Shown here: in pieces, positions 1 to 12,849 of the stretch | Layout: every line of letters starts with the position of its first letter | Numbering within the stretch: position 1 is the stretch's first letter | Assembly: GCF_018139145.2 (NCBI RefSeq) | Contig: NC_059500.1 | Coordinates: 20,398,101-20,462,100, forward strand | DNA: 64,000 nt | Source of the DNA: Gymnogyps californianus | Taxonomy: Eukaryota; Chordata; Aves; Accipitriformes; Cathartidae | Reading direction: 5' to 3' | Program-made: the position numbers and the translations under genes | Notes under the pieces: generated by a model | Told to the model about the DNA's origin: nothing | Seen by the model: only the letters and a program-made list of their open reading frames with translations | The model's database searches: none

Positions 1-885
1 AGACACCAAGGTCAGGGAAGAAGGAGGGGGAGGAGGTGATCCAGGCGCCAGAGCAGAGATTCCCCTGCAGCCCATGGTGAAGACCACCGTGAGGCAGGCT
101 GTCCCCCTGCAGCCCATGGAGGTCCACGGTGGAGCAGATATCCACCTGCAGCCTGTGGAGGACCCCAAGCTGGAGCAGGTGGATGCCTGAAGGACGCTGT
201 GACCCCGTGGGAAGCCCGCGCTGGAGCAGGTTCCTAGCAGGACCCGTGGCCCCGTGGAGAGAGGAGCCCAGGCTGGAGCAGGTTTGCTGGCAGGACTTGT
301 GACCCCATGGGGGACCCACGCTGGAGCAGTCTGTTCCTGAAGGACTGCACCCCGTGGATGGGACCCACGCTGGAGCAGTTTGTGAAGAACTGCAGCCCGT
401 GGGAAGGACTCATGTTGGCAAGTTCATGGAGGACTGTCTCCCGTGGGAGGGACCCCACGCTGGAGCAGGGGAAGCGTGTGAGGAGTCCTCCCCCTGAGGA
501 GGAAGGAGCGGCAGAAACAGCATGAGATGAACTGACCACAACCCCAATTCCCCATTCCCCTGTGCCACTCGGGGGGAGGAGGTAGAGAAAATCAGGAGTA
601 AAGTTAAGCCTGGGAAGAAGGGAGGGGTGGGGGGAAGGTGTTTTTAAGATTTGGTTTTATTTCTCATTATCCTACTCTGATTTGACTAGTAATAAATTAA
701 ATTAATTTTTCCCCAAGTCGAGTCTGTTTTGCCCGTGACAGTAATTGGTGAGTGATCTCCCTGTCCTTATCTCGACCCACGAGCCTGTCGTTGTATTTTC
801 TCTTCCCTGTCCAGCTGAGGAGGGGGAGTGATAGAGCGACTTTGGTGGGCACCTGGCATCCAGCCAGGGTCAACCCACCACAACA
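1..885 (+). mobile_element. Endogenous retrovirus LTR, ERVL-like, truncated by the left window edge
   Basis: This is an old copy of a retroviral long terminal repeat, with no coding capacity in the visible part. It is built like an LTR. A GC-rich U3-like region (about 1-530) is made of degenerate units of about 50 bp ending in GCTGGAGCAG, at 169, 220, 272, 320, 369 and 459. A purine-rich stretch follows, then a polyadenylation signal AATAAA at 691-696. The U5-like part ends in CCAGCCAGGGTCAACCCACC and a terminal CA near 882-885. From memory of avian genomes this is a high-copy neoavian LTR family. Assignment to ERVL rather than another class is an inference. The left end and the target-site duplication lie outside the window. 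No convincing primer-binding site or gag-like frame follows, so it is probably a solo LTR or a 3' LTR. Confidence 0.75.
691..696 (+). promoter_or_regulatory. LTR polyadenylation signal AATAAA
   Basis: A canonical AATAAA hexamer lies about 190 bp before the LTR 3' end, inside an AT-rich stretch just downstream of the purine-rich block. This is the usual place for the R-region poly(A) signal of a retroviral LTR. Activity is not shown by the sequence. Confidence 0.5.
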
Positions 886-3609
886 TGGGACCCCGCTGGA
901 GCCAGTCCTCTCGAACTGGGTGTAAAGTGCTCTTTGCCTTCTCAGAACCACCTAAGTTTTTGTACGGATCTGCTTCTAAGATGCTTCACCCACTGCCAAG
1001 GTAGACATGGCCTGAAGCACTGTGAGCTAGAAGAGAGTACAGCAAACCTCACTGTCCTGTAGCAGATGGCAAAAACTCTAGTGACACAGGCAAAATGAGT
1101 ATTCAGTAGTTAATTGCATTCTTGGTTATTAAAGTACGAATTCTGACAATGGCAAATAAAATGGTGTTGTTTATTAATGGCTTTGTTTCCAATTCATTTT
1201 GCATGCACAATTATAGCTTGTACCTTCATGTTATGCCTAGATTTGGCAATATTTTTTTTTAAAGATGACCCTAGATGATTCCTTACTTATTCTCCTTTTG
1301 TGGTTTGTGGTAGATTTTTTTTACGTTTATTGACCATTCACATGCACATCCCAGTTCACAACTTAATTTTAATTAAAATTTATTTTCACTCGTGAGGTTG
1401 GTGACTTCTTTAAATGCCATTTTCTTCACTACTCAGAATTTTCCAAGCTCTCCTGAGTCTACCTTTAGTTTTAACAGTGGTCTTCAGTTCATACAAATAT
1501 ATCGTCTTGCCTATAAGAACTGTTCATTTATTCATAAGGTGCCATCAGTAGAGATGGAGCAAAAAAGGACAACCTGAAAGTCATTCTGAAACAGCAGCAA
1601 CAGATAACAAGTTGGGACAGCCCATTATTTTATTACCTAGAGCCATATGTCAAGGAGTAACAAAAAAATCTCAATATACTGAAGTGCTGTTGTGTATAGA
1701 GTCTGAGAGAGATCTGCTGAATTAGTCCTCTGAGTATTTAATCCCAAAAGATGATAGAAAACAGAAAGCAAAAACCCCTGCAAATTAGAAAGATTTTATA
1801 ATTTCATATCTGTATGTATTCTGCTAGGCTAGCTATAGCCAAGAGCGTTTTAATCTTCTCCCTGAAGGATACTTTGAAAACTTACCGAATAAACATTATG
1901 CTATGGTAGGAGGAAAAAAAGTGTTTGTCTATGGAAGGACTGGGGGGTGGGCAGGTGGAAGAAAGAAATTGCAGAATCAAGCTACAATGAACAATGTTAG
2001 CATCAGCATGCGTGCATATTGCAAACAACTAGGAGATCAGATGGTAATCAACAGTAATACTGGAAACTGCAGCCTAGGCTTCTACTGGCTGTTAGCTGTT
2101 TAGGAGTATAAATGTATGAAGTTGAATGATAATTTTCTTTATGCCTTAATAAATCTGCCTGATATCCTTTCCCTTGCTGTACCTTTTCTACACCCACACT
2201 AAGACGTGTGCATACACACACTTATGTCTACCTGTGTAACCTGTTTGTACTTGAAACCAATTCCTTCTAGAACAGCTTCCCTGCTGAATTGAGGCTACTA
2301 GTACAGTTTCAGCCATTTATACATCTCAGATGGACTCACAGAGCCTATTCTTTTGCCCAGTAGGGAGTCTTCAGGAAAGGTTCTCAAGCAGGGTCTAACA
2401 ACATCTTAAGAGTTTATTGGGAGTTTATTTTTTCCCTTGTCAGGGTAACCATTTTGTGGGAGATATAGCCAAGATCTTGAGACTGCCTGCCTCTGGCTCA
2501 GTCCTAGTACCCAGTGCTTGAGGCCTATGTGTTCCTCAGAGGCCCGGCAGCAGTTCCTGCAGCAGGCTAGCTAATGCAGCTTGTAAAAAAAAGGAGTTTC
2601 TCTGAGCAAGCTTATCTACATTAACAACACTTGATTCTAGATAGTTGCAGTGCACCAACAATTCAAACTAAAAGAATAACAGTGGCTGAGCAGAACAAAC
2701 TTCCAACTGTGAAGCAATTATAGTGCTGTTGAATGGCTGATTGCTTGTGTGTGGTCCCCTCGGTTCCCTGATGTGGTGTGCTTATAGTTTTGCAATTGGA
2801 TAAAATAGTTTGGAATGAGTGCTGTCATACAGAACTGCCAGCTGTTCCACTGTTAATAAAGACACTATTTAGCTATTAATACATCCCATTCTTCTCTGCT
2901 GTGCTTATTCAAACAAACTATCTTTGTTTGTGGAGAGGGTGTGACTGCACCTGTTCTGGATTCAGGAATCCACAGCCTAAGAGAGACCTCTTGATACTCT
3001 TCAATAACAATGCTAGCTTCCAGCCAGAGCTCCATACAAAGACCAGACAGAATGGGCTTGCTTTTCCAACAGATTTAGCAGACAATGTTCTAAAAATATA
3101 CAGGCTTTGGAGTTAGCTTCCTACTGCTTGTGCTTATGCCTTTATTTACTAAACCAGCTAGTTCGCTTTTAGTATGGGGACCCTTTATCAGCACTCAAGT
3201 TTTATTTTTTAGCACTTCATAAGAACACAGAAAAAGTGCTAAAATGAGTAGAACTTGAGTCATCCTTTGTATTCGATTTTACTGGACAGTCAAGTCTTGA
3301 TTCCTTACCTTTTGAGTGAATGGAAGAAAAGGGCCAAGTCTTCTTCTGGCATAAGACCATTGCAGCCAGCTGACTTTCATTAGAAGAGGTTTATTTTTAG
3401 AATATATAGAATATTTTCCATCTATATGGACTCCCTAGAAACTGTATTTTGTTGTGTTGATAAAAGAAAACCGATGCTAAACCTGGCTTTAAAAAAAAAT
3501 CCATACTGGAATTGCCCTAAAAAGTAATTTCGTAAATTTGCAGTGATATATGGCTGGTGCTTTTTTAATAAGCCTAGATGCTAGAAGGAGATGAAGGTCG
3601 CAGGTGGCT
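886..3609. other. Non-coding, AT-rich, no gene recognised
   Basis: No repeat family or coding exon was recognised. The frames here are short and interrupted. A perfect 16-bp AT palindrome lies at 1365-1380 (AATTTTAATTAAAATT). The stretch directly after the LTR (886-960) could be either retroviral internal sequence or host flank, and I could not decide which. Confidence 0.5.
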
Positions 3610-3720
3610 TGTGATGATCCCAGGTCCTTCATTGGGCTCCACTAATGACTTGTAATATGAACTTGGGGAAGGCCTTTCTTTTTTCTCCATAGGAAAATGT
3701 TGCTGTTTTCATCAGGTTCA
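3610..3720 (+). repeat. MIR/L2-like ancient repeat remnant
   Basis: The segment around 3640-3690 reads like the conserved core shared by MIR and the L2 3' end: a CCACTaaTGACT block, then GTaaTATGAaCTTGGG, then gAAGgCctTTC, then a pyrimidine tract and GGAAAATG. This matches the usual order of an acceptor-like block, GTGTGACCTTGGGCAAGT and a CTGTAAAATGGG-like end. It is heavily decayed, so MIR cannot be separated from L2 by eye. Confidence 0.4.
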
Positions 3721-5670
3721 AATGTGGGAAAAGTTCACCGTAACTGCCAGTGGTGGTTACCTAGCTTATAGATAGCAAGCACATTTCTCTAGACTTCTTC
3801 CACAATGATAAATACTCTGAAAATCCCTTGCCTTCTTTAGACAGTAAGCTTAGAATACAGTGAGAAGCTATCATCTCCCTAATATAATCCCATTTCTAAA
3901 GCTAATTTGTAGCATATTAAAACAAATGGCTCTATTAATTTTAATTAATGAGTAATGATGTGTAATGTAATAACCGCAGACTAAATATCAGTCCAGACCT
4001 TGGATCTATGACTGGCTGTGATAAAGGGTGTGAAAGAACCGCTTCTTGGCCTTATGTAATGTCTTCAAACTGGGGGAAAAAAAAAAAATCACTGCTACAA
4101 GTCCATGCTGATTACTTCAGAGGACACTGATTAAAGGTTTTTTGAAATAATCTGGGTTGATTAAATAAAATACCAGTACAGAGATACTGTTCATTGATTG
4201 TACTTTTTGTTTAAGTCTAGGGACAAGTTTCAAAGACAAACTTACATATATTAATCCTGCGAGAAACCCAAATATGACTACCTTCCAGGTAAGCAAATAA
4301 CCAAAGTGAATGCTGAGATACCAGCATTCTTGGGATGCCAAGAAAAAGAAAATGTTTCCAAATCCACTTTTAACTAAAGTTAAAAACTATAAGTTTTTTA
4401 AGTTTCAAGTTCACAGAAAGAAGGAAAATTCATTTGTACTTGCCTAAAGTAAATTATTTGGAAGTTTTCACACAGTGATTACATATTGTTTTAAGATAGT
4501 GTTTAAAAGCTAAATAGAAAAGAAAATATAGTTTATAACAAACAGTAAGAATTTAGGTACGGTGCTTACCTGCTAATTGTCAGCAAAAAGAATCTATGAA
4601 CTCCAGGACCCATAGCTCTGGCAAGAACTTGATTTATTCTCTAGAATTATCCACTGCCTAACCAGCCAAGCTATTAAGATGAATACTAGTAAGAAGCTGT
4701 TTCTTTAACTCATTCGCTGTCCTGGTTTCATTTCCTACTGCAAATTTTGGAGGTTCCATGTTTGAAAGATGGTTATGAGGGCTTGGGAAAGGTGGGCACA
4801 GGTCTGACTAGTCCTATGCTTGGTGCCCACGGAATGGGCTGCTGCTGCAGCTCCTGACTATGCCATACACTTTCTGAATAAACTTGAGAAAAATGTCTCA
4901 TCTCTGGAGCACTGCTCCATATCTGTCTAAAAGCAGTAAGAATTGTGAAGACGAACCTATTTATTACTTCCAAGACCTTAGATCTGTCTTCTCTGTTTAG
5001 GTGGGAAGCTCTTCTGGTCAGATGCTGTTCCTTACTTTGGGCCTGTATAACGATGAGTGTAATGAATAGCTATTTACGTTGGTGCTCCTTACTGTTAGTA
5101 CAAATAAATAGATAATAAAATAGATGATGAAATGTCCTTCTTGCCAAACCCTGATTCATTTTTTTCGGAATAAAAATAGTGAAGATCATTGAAAAATTAT
5201 CTGCCTAGGTAATTGTTTTGTTGTCCAGCTCAACTTTTCTTTAAACTCTATGGGAAAATAAAAACAGCAAATGCAGTATTTTGTGGGCTGCACAAAAGAA
5301 AAAGAGAGAAGAAAGAGGGAGGTAAACTAAAAGAGCTAAATATAAATATAAATAAAATACAAATATATAACATGAGCTTACTTTTTCTGCTGAGGAAAGA
5401 AAGCACTTGAATTTGTCCATTCAGTGCAATTTGTTTTAACATTCCACTATTTGCAAATATAATGTATCAGCTCACTTGTTGGGGTTTGCATTATTGATGT
5501 GGTTTTTTGTTAAACTAGGCCAGTGAAATATTTAAACAAAGGCATTTTGTAATACGAATAAACAGAGAACAAAATGAAAGGAATCTGTGCTGATGACTTG
5601 TGAAGGTTACATTAAACACATTTATTCTTAGTTGCAGATTGCACTTATGTGTGAGTCTCGCAGTATAACT
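3721..5670. other. Non-coding, AT-rich, no gene recognised
   Basis: I see nothing beyond short A or T runs (for example near 4076-4089) and random short frames. No repeat family was recognised. Confidence 0.5.
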
Positions 5671-5780
5671 CTGGGCTCAGTTCTGCTCTTGTTAATCAGT
5701 TTTACTCTGATGTAAATGCTTTGACTTCTTGGAATTACTCCTAATCCACAGCAATGTAAGCAGGAAGAGATCAGGCCATG
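5671..5780 (+). repeat. Ancient dispersed palindromic repeat, copy A
   Basis: The copy begins CTGGGCTCAGTTCTGCTCTT, continues with TTTTACTCTGATGTAAAT and TTTGACTTCTTGGAATTACT, and ends GTAAGCAGGAAGAGATCAGG. The same order of blocks recurs at 15281, 49211 and 56248. In better preserved reptile copies known to me, the two arms around a CCATTGACTTCAATGG-like centre are inverted repeats, which suggests an old non-autonomous DNA element. I do not assign a database name. Confidence 0.6.
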
Positions 5781-6694
5781 AATGTTTTTCCTCTATCTGT
5801 AACTTGTCAAAAGATAACAGCTGAAGAAAACTATCATCCCTAAAGGACTGAAGCAAATATTTGTAAATGTTAATATCTTGAGAGAAGATGAGATTTTACT
5901 TTTCCTAGAGGCATTTGTTTGTAACATTGACACATAATAATAAACCCCACAGTGAATGATAAAATGACATTTACAAATTCTGACTTTCTGAATGTTTTTT
6001 ATAGAATTGGCACTGAGATGATGGATAAACCACCCTCTAAAAAACATCTGGGATTAATCTTTAAAAAGGATCTAAACCTGCTCCAGCTGATGTCGTTGTA
6101 AAACCTTTGATTACCTTGAAAGTGAGCAGGAATGGGCCGCAACTCAGTGTTTTCCTTTTAATGCTAGCCTGACTACAAAATTTTCAGAGGACCCCAGTGG
6201 ATTTCACTGTATGCATTTAGCTAAATTGCACAGCATCAAGCTTTGGTGTTTGTCTCTTCACACTGCATGCTTGGGGCCCGAAGAGTAACTCCAGAATAGC
6301 AAAACAGGACAAAGCACAATATAGTGAAGTTGCATTCCAGCAATAAAACCAATTCTATGATATAACCATGGGTAAAATACAATTTCATCTGCGATTAACT
6401 GAGCCTTTTCATTTGATGCAGGATGGTCTTTTGTGGGATGTGAGAAAAGGAGAATGTGAAGATGCCCCCTGGGTTTTTAGTGACATGAAGTTCAAAATTT
6501 TAATGGCAGAACCCCCATATTAAGAGCAAGAATTTCAAATCACACATTGATATGGGAGGTGAGATAGAGAGAGCATATAAACAGCTGTAATCCCAGCCTG
6601 CATTCCTATATAATCACGTTCTCTGTTTCTCCTGACCTCAATTCAGGAATGCATCCATGCTCTTTAATCTCCCTTGTTGCACCTGCTCCTTCAG
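5781..6694. other. Non-coding, no gene recognised
   Basis: This is AT-rich single-copy-looking sequence. A frame on the minus strand at 5793-6047 has no recognisable domain. Nothing else is visible. Confidence 0.45.
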
Positions 6695-6877
6695 TCATAT
6701 CTGGAGCTGACTGGACTACTCATCACGAGCAATTTATCAGATCTGCTGAGAGGATTTTTTTCAGAAGAGTTCAGTGACTCAGAAGCCAGAGAGCAATTTC
6801 TAAAAGTGACCCAAGCATTTACGAATCTAATTCAGGACCTCATGACTCCGGCCTCTAAGTGCTCATGTCACATTTAG
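6695..6877 (+). other. Unassigned open frame, possible cryptic or terminal exon
   Basis: A frame of 60 residues runs from just after a splice-acceptor-like sequence (polypyrimidine-rich, ending CTCCTTCAG at 6694) to a TAG at 6875-6877. The peptide looks protein-like: alternating hydrophobic residues, then an acidic stretch (FFSEEFSDSEAREQF), then a second amphipathic stretch. There is no in-frame ATG before a TAA a few codons upstream, so it could only be translated as a spliced exon. No protein family was recognised, and chance remains likely. Confidence 0.15.
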
Positions 6878-7562
6878 AAACAGGACCTATACTTTTAGAC
6901 CATCTTATTTCTCACTTCATGGTAGCACTTGAGTGCAAAGCTTAGTTTTTATTCATTTGTCTACTTTTCATAGTTTATTTACAATCCATGCCTTTAATAC
7001 CTATAAAATTGGAGGAGGTGTTAGGAACTGTTCATGTATGGTATGCCTTTGAGAATCTCACTTGCTACATCTACGTTTAGTCACCTCATTTCTGCGATAT
7101 AGCTTTTAAAATCCTTTGAAATGGGAGCAAGTTCCAGCAGAAATCACTAGGGTTTGCATTTCCCAGGTAGAGGACTGGGAGCATTTGACAGAAAGAGGGA
7201 AACATTAAAAAAATACAGGTGGAAGAAATGGTAAGGAAATCTTTTCCTGTACTCTTTTCATGTCTTCCTGTTGGCTGGTTTCCTGGAATCTAGTTTTAAA
7301 ATACCTGGGCTCCTTACAGGCCAAGGGAGAGAGGAAGATATAAGCCTGATTTATTGGCTGTCTAGCAGACTTTACTTTCAATTTTCCCTTGTCACATTTC
7401 CAATGAGTAATTGGCCACCCTAAATATAGGATGGCCAGGTAGGCACTTTCAGCATCTGTACACTTGTTTGTCCAATAAAGATGAAGTTCATGGCTAAATG
7501 TTCTTGCTTGTGTGCTTATATCAGACGTACTCAATCAAAAATTTCTACCTAAAGTCTCATGC
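6878..7562. other. Non-coding, no gene recognised
   Basis: No repeat or exon was recognised. The 109-codon minus-strand frame at 7205-7534 shows no domain-like pattern. Confidence 0.5.
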
Positions 7563-7591
7563 ATAATAATAATAATAATAATAATAATAAT
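7563..7591. repeat. (ATA)n microsatellite
   Basis: There are about nine to ten uninterrupted ATA units. It is a candidate polymorphic short tandem repeat. Confidence 0.95.
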
Positions 7592-8363
7592 TTAAAAGAA
7601 AAAGGTAGTAGAAAAGTGACCAAAAGATAACCCAAACATTCCAGATCCAAGTTTGATTTCACAAGTATCTGTGTTATGTCAGTTCTACCATTTGTGTAGT
7701 TTTAGCTTTATCCATTTTTCTCTTTCTATCAATGAGCAAGCACTTTTCCCTCTTTCTTACTATCACCCTATCAACCAAATCCTGAGGGGTTCTATACCCC
7801 CCTGGACTTTCAATCCCTCCACAGACCTTCAATTCATGTATTAAAAAAACAAGAAAAAACACAAACAAGTGCAAATACTATATTTATTTACTTTGAGATT
7901 CTGACCCTTTTGGCTTTTCCATCCACTTTTTCCATTTCTCTTTGTTTTCTACCTCTCTACTGATAACTTCTCCTTCTCCTTTGCATTCTGATGTTTCCCA
8001 TCTTTTTTATTACATTTTGCTGGCACTTTTTTCAGTTCAGTTCTTCACAAGTTCATGCTGCACTCATTTAATGCCATTAGCCCCACTAGGACAGAATACA
8101 GCTGCAAACTCCAGTCAGCTCCTCTTTCCTAATCCTTTCAGAGCAGTTCCTCCCTTTCTTTCTCCCTCCCTGCCTCCCTCCTTCCACATCTCATCACATC
8201 TTCCCTCCCACTACTCTGCTTCCTCCCATCTCTCTTTCTTCCAACATAATGGATTCTTTAATTTTCACCTCTGCTTCCTGCTTCTTGTGACTACCCATCT
8301 TCCTGAAATACTCACTCAGGAGACAGTGAAAGAATGACAAAACTTGAAGGAAGCAGCATGCTA
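7592..8363. other. Non-coding, pyrimidine-rich stretch at about 7920-8300
   Basis: The plus strand is strongly C/T-biased, with CCTCCCT and CTTTCT runs most obvious at 8140-8235. This bias removes stop codons and accounts for the overlapping frames of 131 codons (plus) and 105 codons (minus) here. No gene was recognised. Confidence 0.55.
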
Positions 8364-8380
8364 ATATATATATATATATA
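8364..8380. repeat. (AT)n microsatellite
   Basis: About eight uninterrupted AT dinucleotides. Confidence 0.95.
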
Positions 8381-11300
8381 AAACAGGCAATGCATTTCAA
8401 GATGGATTCAATCTGTACGTTTTCTATCCTTCTGTGCAAAACAACTGAATTTTTTTGGACTACTACTGTTGTGGTATTTATATCACATAGGAATGCAGAA
8501 GAGAATAGCACATACCCTCATCAGGCTTTGTTAGCTATATAGCTGTTGCAGCACTCTCTAGAATGGACTGTACTCAAGGAAATGTAATGCTGAAGAATCA
8601 GAATTCTTTGGTAGTTGCTAACTTCGTATTTGTTCAACATTTGCATGTTTCTGCCAAACCAAGGAGTTTCTTTATCTTGTGCTATGCTGTCACCAAATTG
8701 CTTCCATTTCTGACTTACTCATATGAGGCAAAAGCTTTTAAATATGTTTGACAAGACAACTTCTTTAGCAAACTCATTAAGATAAGAGACTTCTGCAGGG
8801 GTAAAAGTTATTCAGATTACACACAAAATCTCTTGTGTATGTGTACCACAATTTTTCTCTTCTCTGCTCTCTCTCCCCTTCCCTTCCTTTCCATCCCCTC
8901 CTCTTTTTTTGGGAGGGAGGAGGGTGTGTGTAGGGATGGAGGGACATGTTCCTTCAACTAAATGCAATACAATGCAACAAACCAACACATTGCTACAAGT
9001 AATGTATGCCTCTGTCAGTGTGCAATGCAGTTCCACTCATGGGGTTATAAAACACTGAAAATGGAAATATAGCCTAAGGAAGCTTTGCATTCTAAGCTCA
9101 AAAGTAATCTCAGACACAGTGGATATTAAAAAGACAACATACTACTTCTTCCTTTAGAAAAAGACAAGCAGAAGTAGAAGGCATGAAGTCACTGGGTAAC
9201 CTATCTAGCAGAAATAGGTAGGTTAAAAAGCTGAACATAATGCTTAAAGGCAGAAAGAGCAATACTGCTGCCATTATCTTACTGATTTCTTTGTGTTGCG
9301 ATACAGGCCAGCAGCATTTGTTATAGTTGTGTTTAGACTTGTTAAAAAAAGGAAAAGGAAAAAGAATAGAGGACTGAAAAGACCTTTTTCTTCTCTTTTT
9401 ACTCTGCAAAGAGGTGAAAAAATAGATATGGGGAAAAGTGTGCTTTTCCTCCCCTTATTTTGGGCCTGAGTAATACATATTTATGTAACCTGAACTAACA
9501 GTTCTCCAAATCTGCTCTGTGGGGAAGAGACCATAGCTCCTTGTTAAGTTTTCCAGCTTAAAAGAAATGTTAATTTCCAAGATGGGCAGAAAACTGTTGG
9601 CTAAATATTACCATTCTAGATTTTGGCTTGTTGAATAGGTCTGTTTTTCTAGATGGTAAACTATTTGTAGGGTATACTTTTCTTTCACTTGTCCCATTAA
9701 AGAATTAGTATTCAAACAGCCACTGTAACAGTAATAGGTAACAACAAAAACAATCTTGTATTCCACAGATTTACTGGGAGGATTGCACATATTGCTTGTC
9801 TTACTAGCAGACTAACTCCTACCAGTGAAATATTTATACTGAATGTAATATAAAAATAAATATGCAACATCTATTAAAGATTTAGCAAAGAAACCAGCAT
9901 GCACATTTACAGCATACAACAGTATGTGAGATACAGCTGAATCTCTCTGTACTTGGAAGAGGTACTATCTCAGACGTGCCATCATTTTTATCATGTTGTT
10001 TTTTCCAATGGCTACCTCTGTAAGTCTGATTTCTCTCATGTCAACACTCTGTACACATTGAACCCACCATCTGTAAAATGGCAATTTGAAAGGCACTTTC
10101 TCCAGCTACGCTAATGAAAGAGATGCTACCAAACTCAGTACTGGCATAAATCTGTAGTAGCTAGCAGGAGCATGACTGACCTAGTAGTTGAATGTGAGTA
10201 CAAGCATGCAAACAGCAGGAACAAGCCAATCTGACAAAATGTGGCATAGTGTAGGGGCTCAAAAGTGTTTAAGACATTAGCCCCTTTTAAATGTCTGCCA
10301 AGAATCTGGATACAGAACATGTTACAGCTTACTGAGTTCATAGCAGCCTGGTTTCATTTTGCCACACACTCCAAGAGCTTCTAGCTCTCTGTTGCTTCTG
10401 AATGGCTCCTGCAACTTGTGGCAGTTCAGAGCTCAGGCAGTGAACAAGGCTGAGTGACCCTGCTTTTAGCTGTATTTGTTTTCAGCAGGCCTGAGGCTTG
10501 GACCTATGTGACATTTCCTGACAGCTCAGCAGCTCCCTGAGAGATGTATTCAGGTTCACCCATGATAGCTGTGGTAACAGGTGACCACAATAACAGGTAT
10601 GAAGGCTTGAAGCAGCCTTAGTAACGAGGCATGAAAAGGGTTGTGTCCATAATTTTAAACAAATAAGCACTATTGTACATGATACTGATACACAATTATA
10701 ATCAGCTTATTCAGGGATTGGTCATATTCATCACGCTGTTAGTATTGTAAATTTGTACTGTCGTAGATAGAAGTCACACAGCTTGGGGCCTTGCACCTTC
10801 ACCTATTGTTTTCCTGATGTTATGATAAATTTTCAGCAACACTTGATTAAAACTGCCAATTTGTTGGGCATAAAGAAAATCTCTCAACACTACCAGGACT
10901 AATTACATTGTCCTTGCCAAAGGGGTAGTTGAATAATTGCATGCAATTATTGCACAGCTATGGTGCTTTTCATGTCAGTGGCAATGCAATAAAGATTGAT
11001 TCCCTTTAATTAATCATTCAAAAATAACCCCTCGTATCATTCCTCACATAGGAGCAAACATGTTCCTACATCTTTTTTCCAAAAGGCTCCTGGATGCAAT
11101 TGGTTCTCTGATGAGATAGCATTGCAGTGCATGTGTGCGTGTCCTAGATAGGACAGCTTGCTTTGTAATTATTTGGTGATCCTATTCTCCTTATTCTTTC
11201 TTCTTGTTCTTGAACATGCTTTATAATTTTGATAGCCACAAGCACATGAACATAGCAGAAAAACCTAACGTTTACTAATTGAACTCCAGACAATTCATTA

Positions 11301-12849
11301 GAAAGAGTATCACCAGCTCTGAACTTATTTATATTTATCTACTACTTCCCTGTCCTTTTGAATCAAATCGTCTATGCACTCATGCAGTATTACATGGTAA
11401 TATTCATTATTGCAAGAACATCTTGTCTTCATAAAATAGTCAGAAGTCAGTGGGTTACATCCTGCTGTAAGTGCTGCTCTCTCTCAATATCTATATTAGT
11501 GACAGAAGTTAACCAGCTGTATTTGTTTCTTTTCTATATCTATATTTTCTAAAGGCTATAGAATTTGTTTATAAGGAAATTGATTCTTCATTTAATTTTC
11601 TTTCTATATGGATATTAAAATCTTAGATAAACTAACAGGATGGTATCTTTTAAATGGATCAACCATTTATGACATCTGATACCATAGAATATTTTTTTTT
11701 CCAACAACAGGTTTATATGTCTTCTTTCGGTATTGTAAAGGTATTTCAGAGACTGTATCACTTTAAGTAACATACATAGGTATGTACGTATCCTTACATA
11801 CAGACCTTACAGAGGTAACAAACTTGTGGATTTAGGAGCATAATTCATGTCTATTTCTAACTAAGATTTTACGTAATCTGAATAAATCTCATTGTTAAAT
11901 AAATAATGAACATGGTTTTTATTTAATTATAAAATATCTGTATACCTTATGACTCATAAAAATGGGAGGAAAGAGGCTGACAAGGAAAGCTACACACAAT
12001 CATACATATGCATGAATTAGAATTGTTCTAACACATCTTGTAATTCAATATTTGGAAAAAAAAGTTTAGCGCTTTCACCACATTATAATATGAGAGTATC
12101 TGTTTGCATCAAAATGTACACACAGGTTGTTTCCATAGTTCTTCTAATCAAAGGTTTATGTTTATGCATAATTAAAATAGACTACAACAGCTAGGCTGCT
12201 ATAGAACTACAGGACACACATAAAAGTCTTTATGCACTTATTTAAGATATCAAACCCAAATCATTGTTCATATTGTTTTATTTTACTACCTATGTGTATT
12301 GAATACTATTCAGCACTTTGCCTGCAAGTGTACTCAATGGCAATGGCTCCTGCATGTCAGAGGATATGGGGATAGGAAGGAAAGTGGGTTGTGGGTTTGC
12401 AAAGTTGCAACTGTTTTATTTAGTGGGAGCTGCTGGGATAAGGATGTAAGTCCTGGCCAAATAACTTTCAGATTCTAGAAGATACTGCTTATGGAGGAAT
12501 AAAACAAAGTGGGATTTAAAATTGCCCCATTGCCAAATACAGTCTATATACCAATATAGTCATGGACAAGTCTCCAAACTGCAATTGAAAGCACAAAATT
12601 AACCTTTTTTATCTGTCCTGGGGGAGGTCCCTAGTGGGCCCAGTGAATTTACTAGGCCAAGAACAAATGTCTGCACCTCTGTGCGCATTCCTTTCTCAAT
12701 CACTGTCAGATAGGGGCTAGTTTGGCCAAGGGAGATTTTCGGTGTAATGAAACATAAACGCAGAGGAGTTTGGAAACTTGGAAACAGCCGTTCCTTGATT
12801 TCTCCTCGGGATCCCACAAGTCCAGCTCAGCCTCTGTGCACACTACACC
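8381..12849. other. Non-coding, AT-rich, no gene recognised
   Basis: No exon or repeat family was recognised. The notable structure is a perfect 20-bp palindrome at 10932-10951. A sequence resembling the MIR end (CATCTGTAAAATGGCAA) occurs near 10066, too short to call. Confidence 0.5.
10932..10951. repeat. Perfect 20-bp palindrome
   Basis: AATAATTGCATGCAATTATT is exactly self-complementary, centred on GCATGC between 10941 and 10942. It carries two mirrored AATTAT/ATAATT homeodomain-type cores. It could be a dimeric transcription-factor site, a cruciform-prone spot or chance. Confidence 0.9.

Noticed and set aside
886..905. Possible retroviral primer-binding site just after the LTR
   Set aside because: The TGGGACCCCGCTGGAG sequence starts with TGG but does not show the T-arm pattern expected from a tRNA 3' end.
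234..951. Frames on both strands near the left edge
   Set aside because: They fall in the LTR or its immediate flank and consist of its tandem units.
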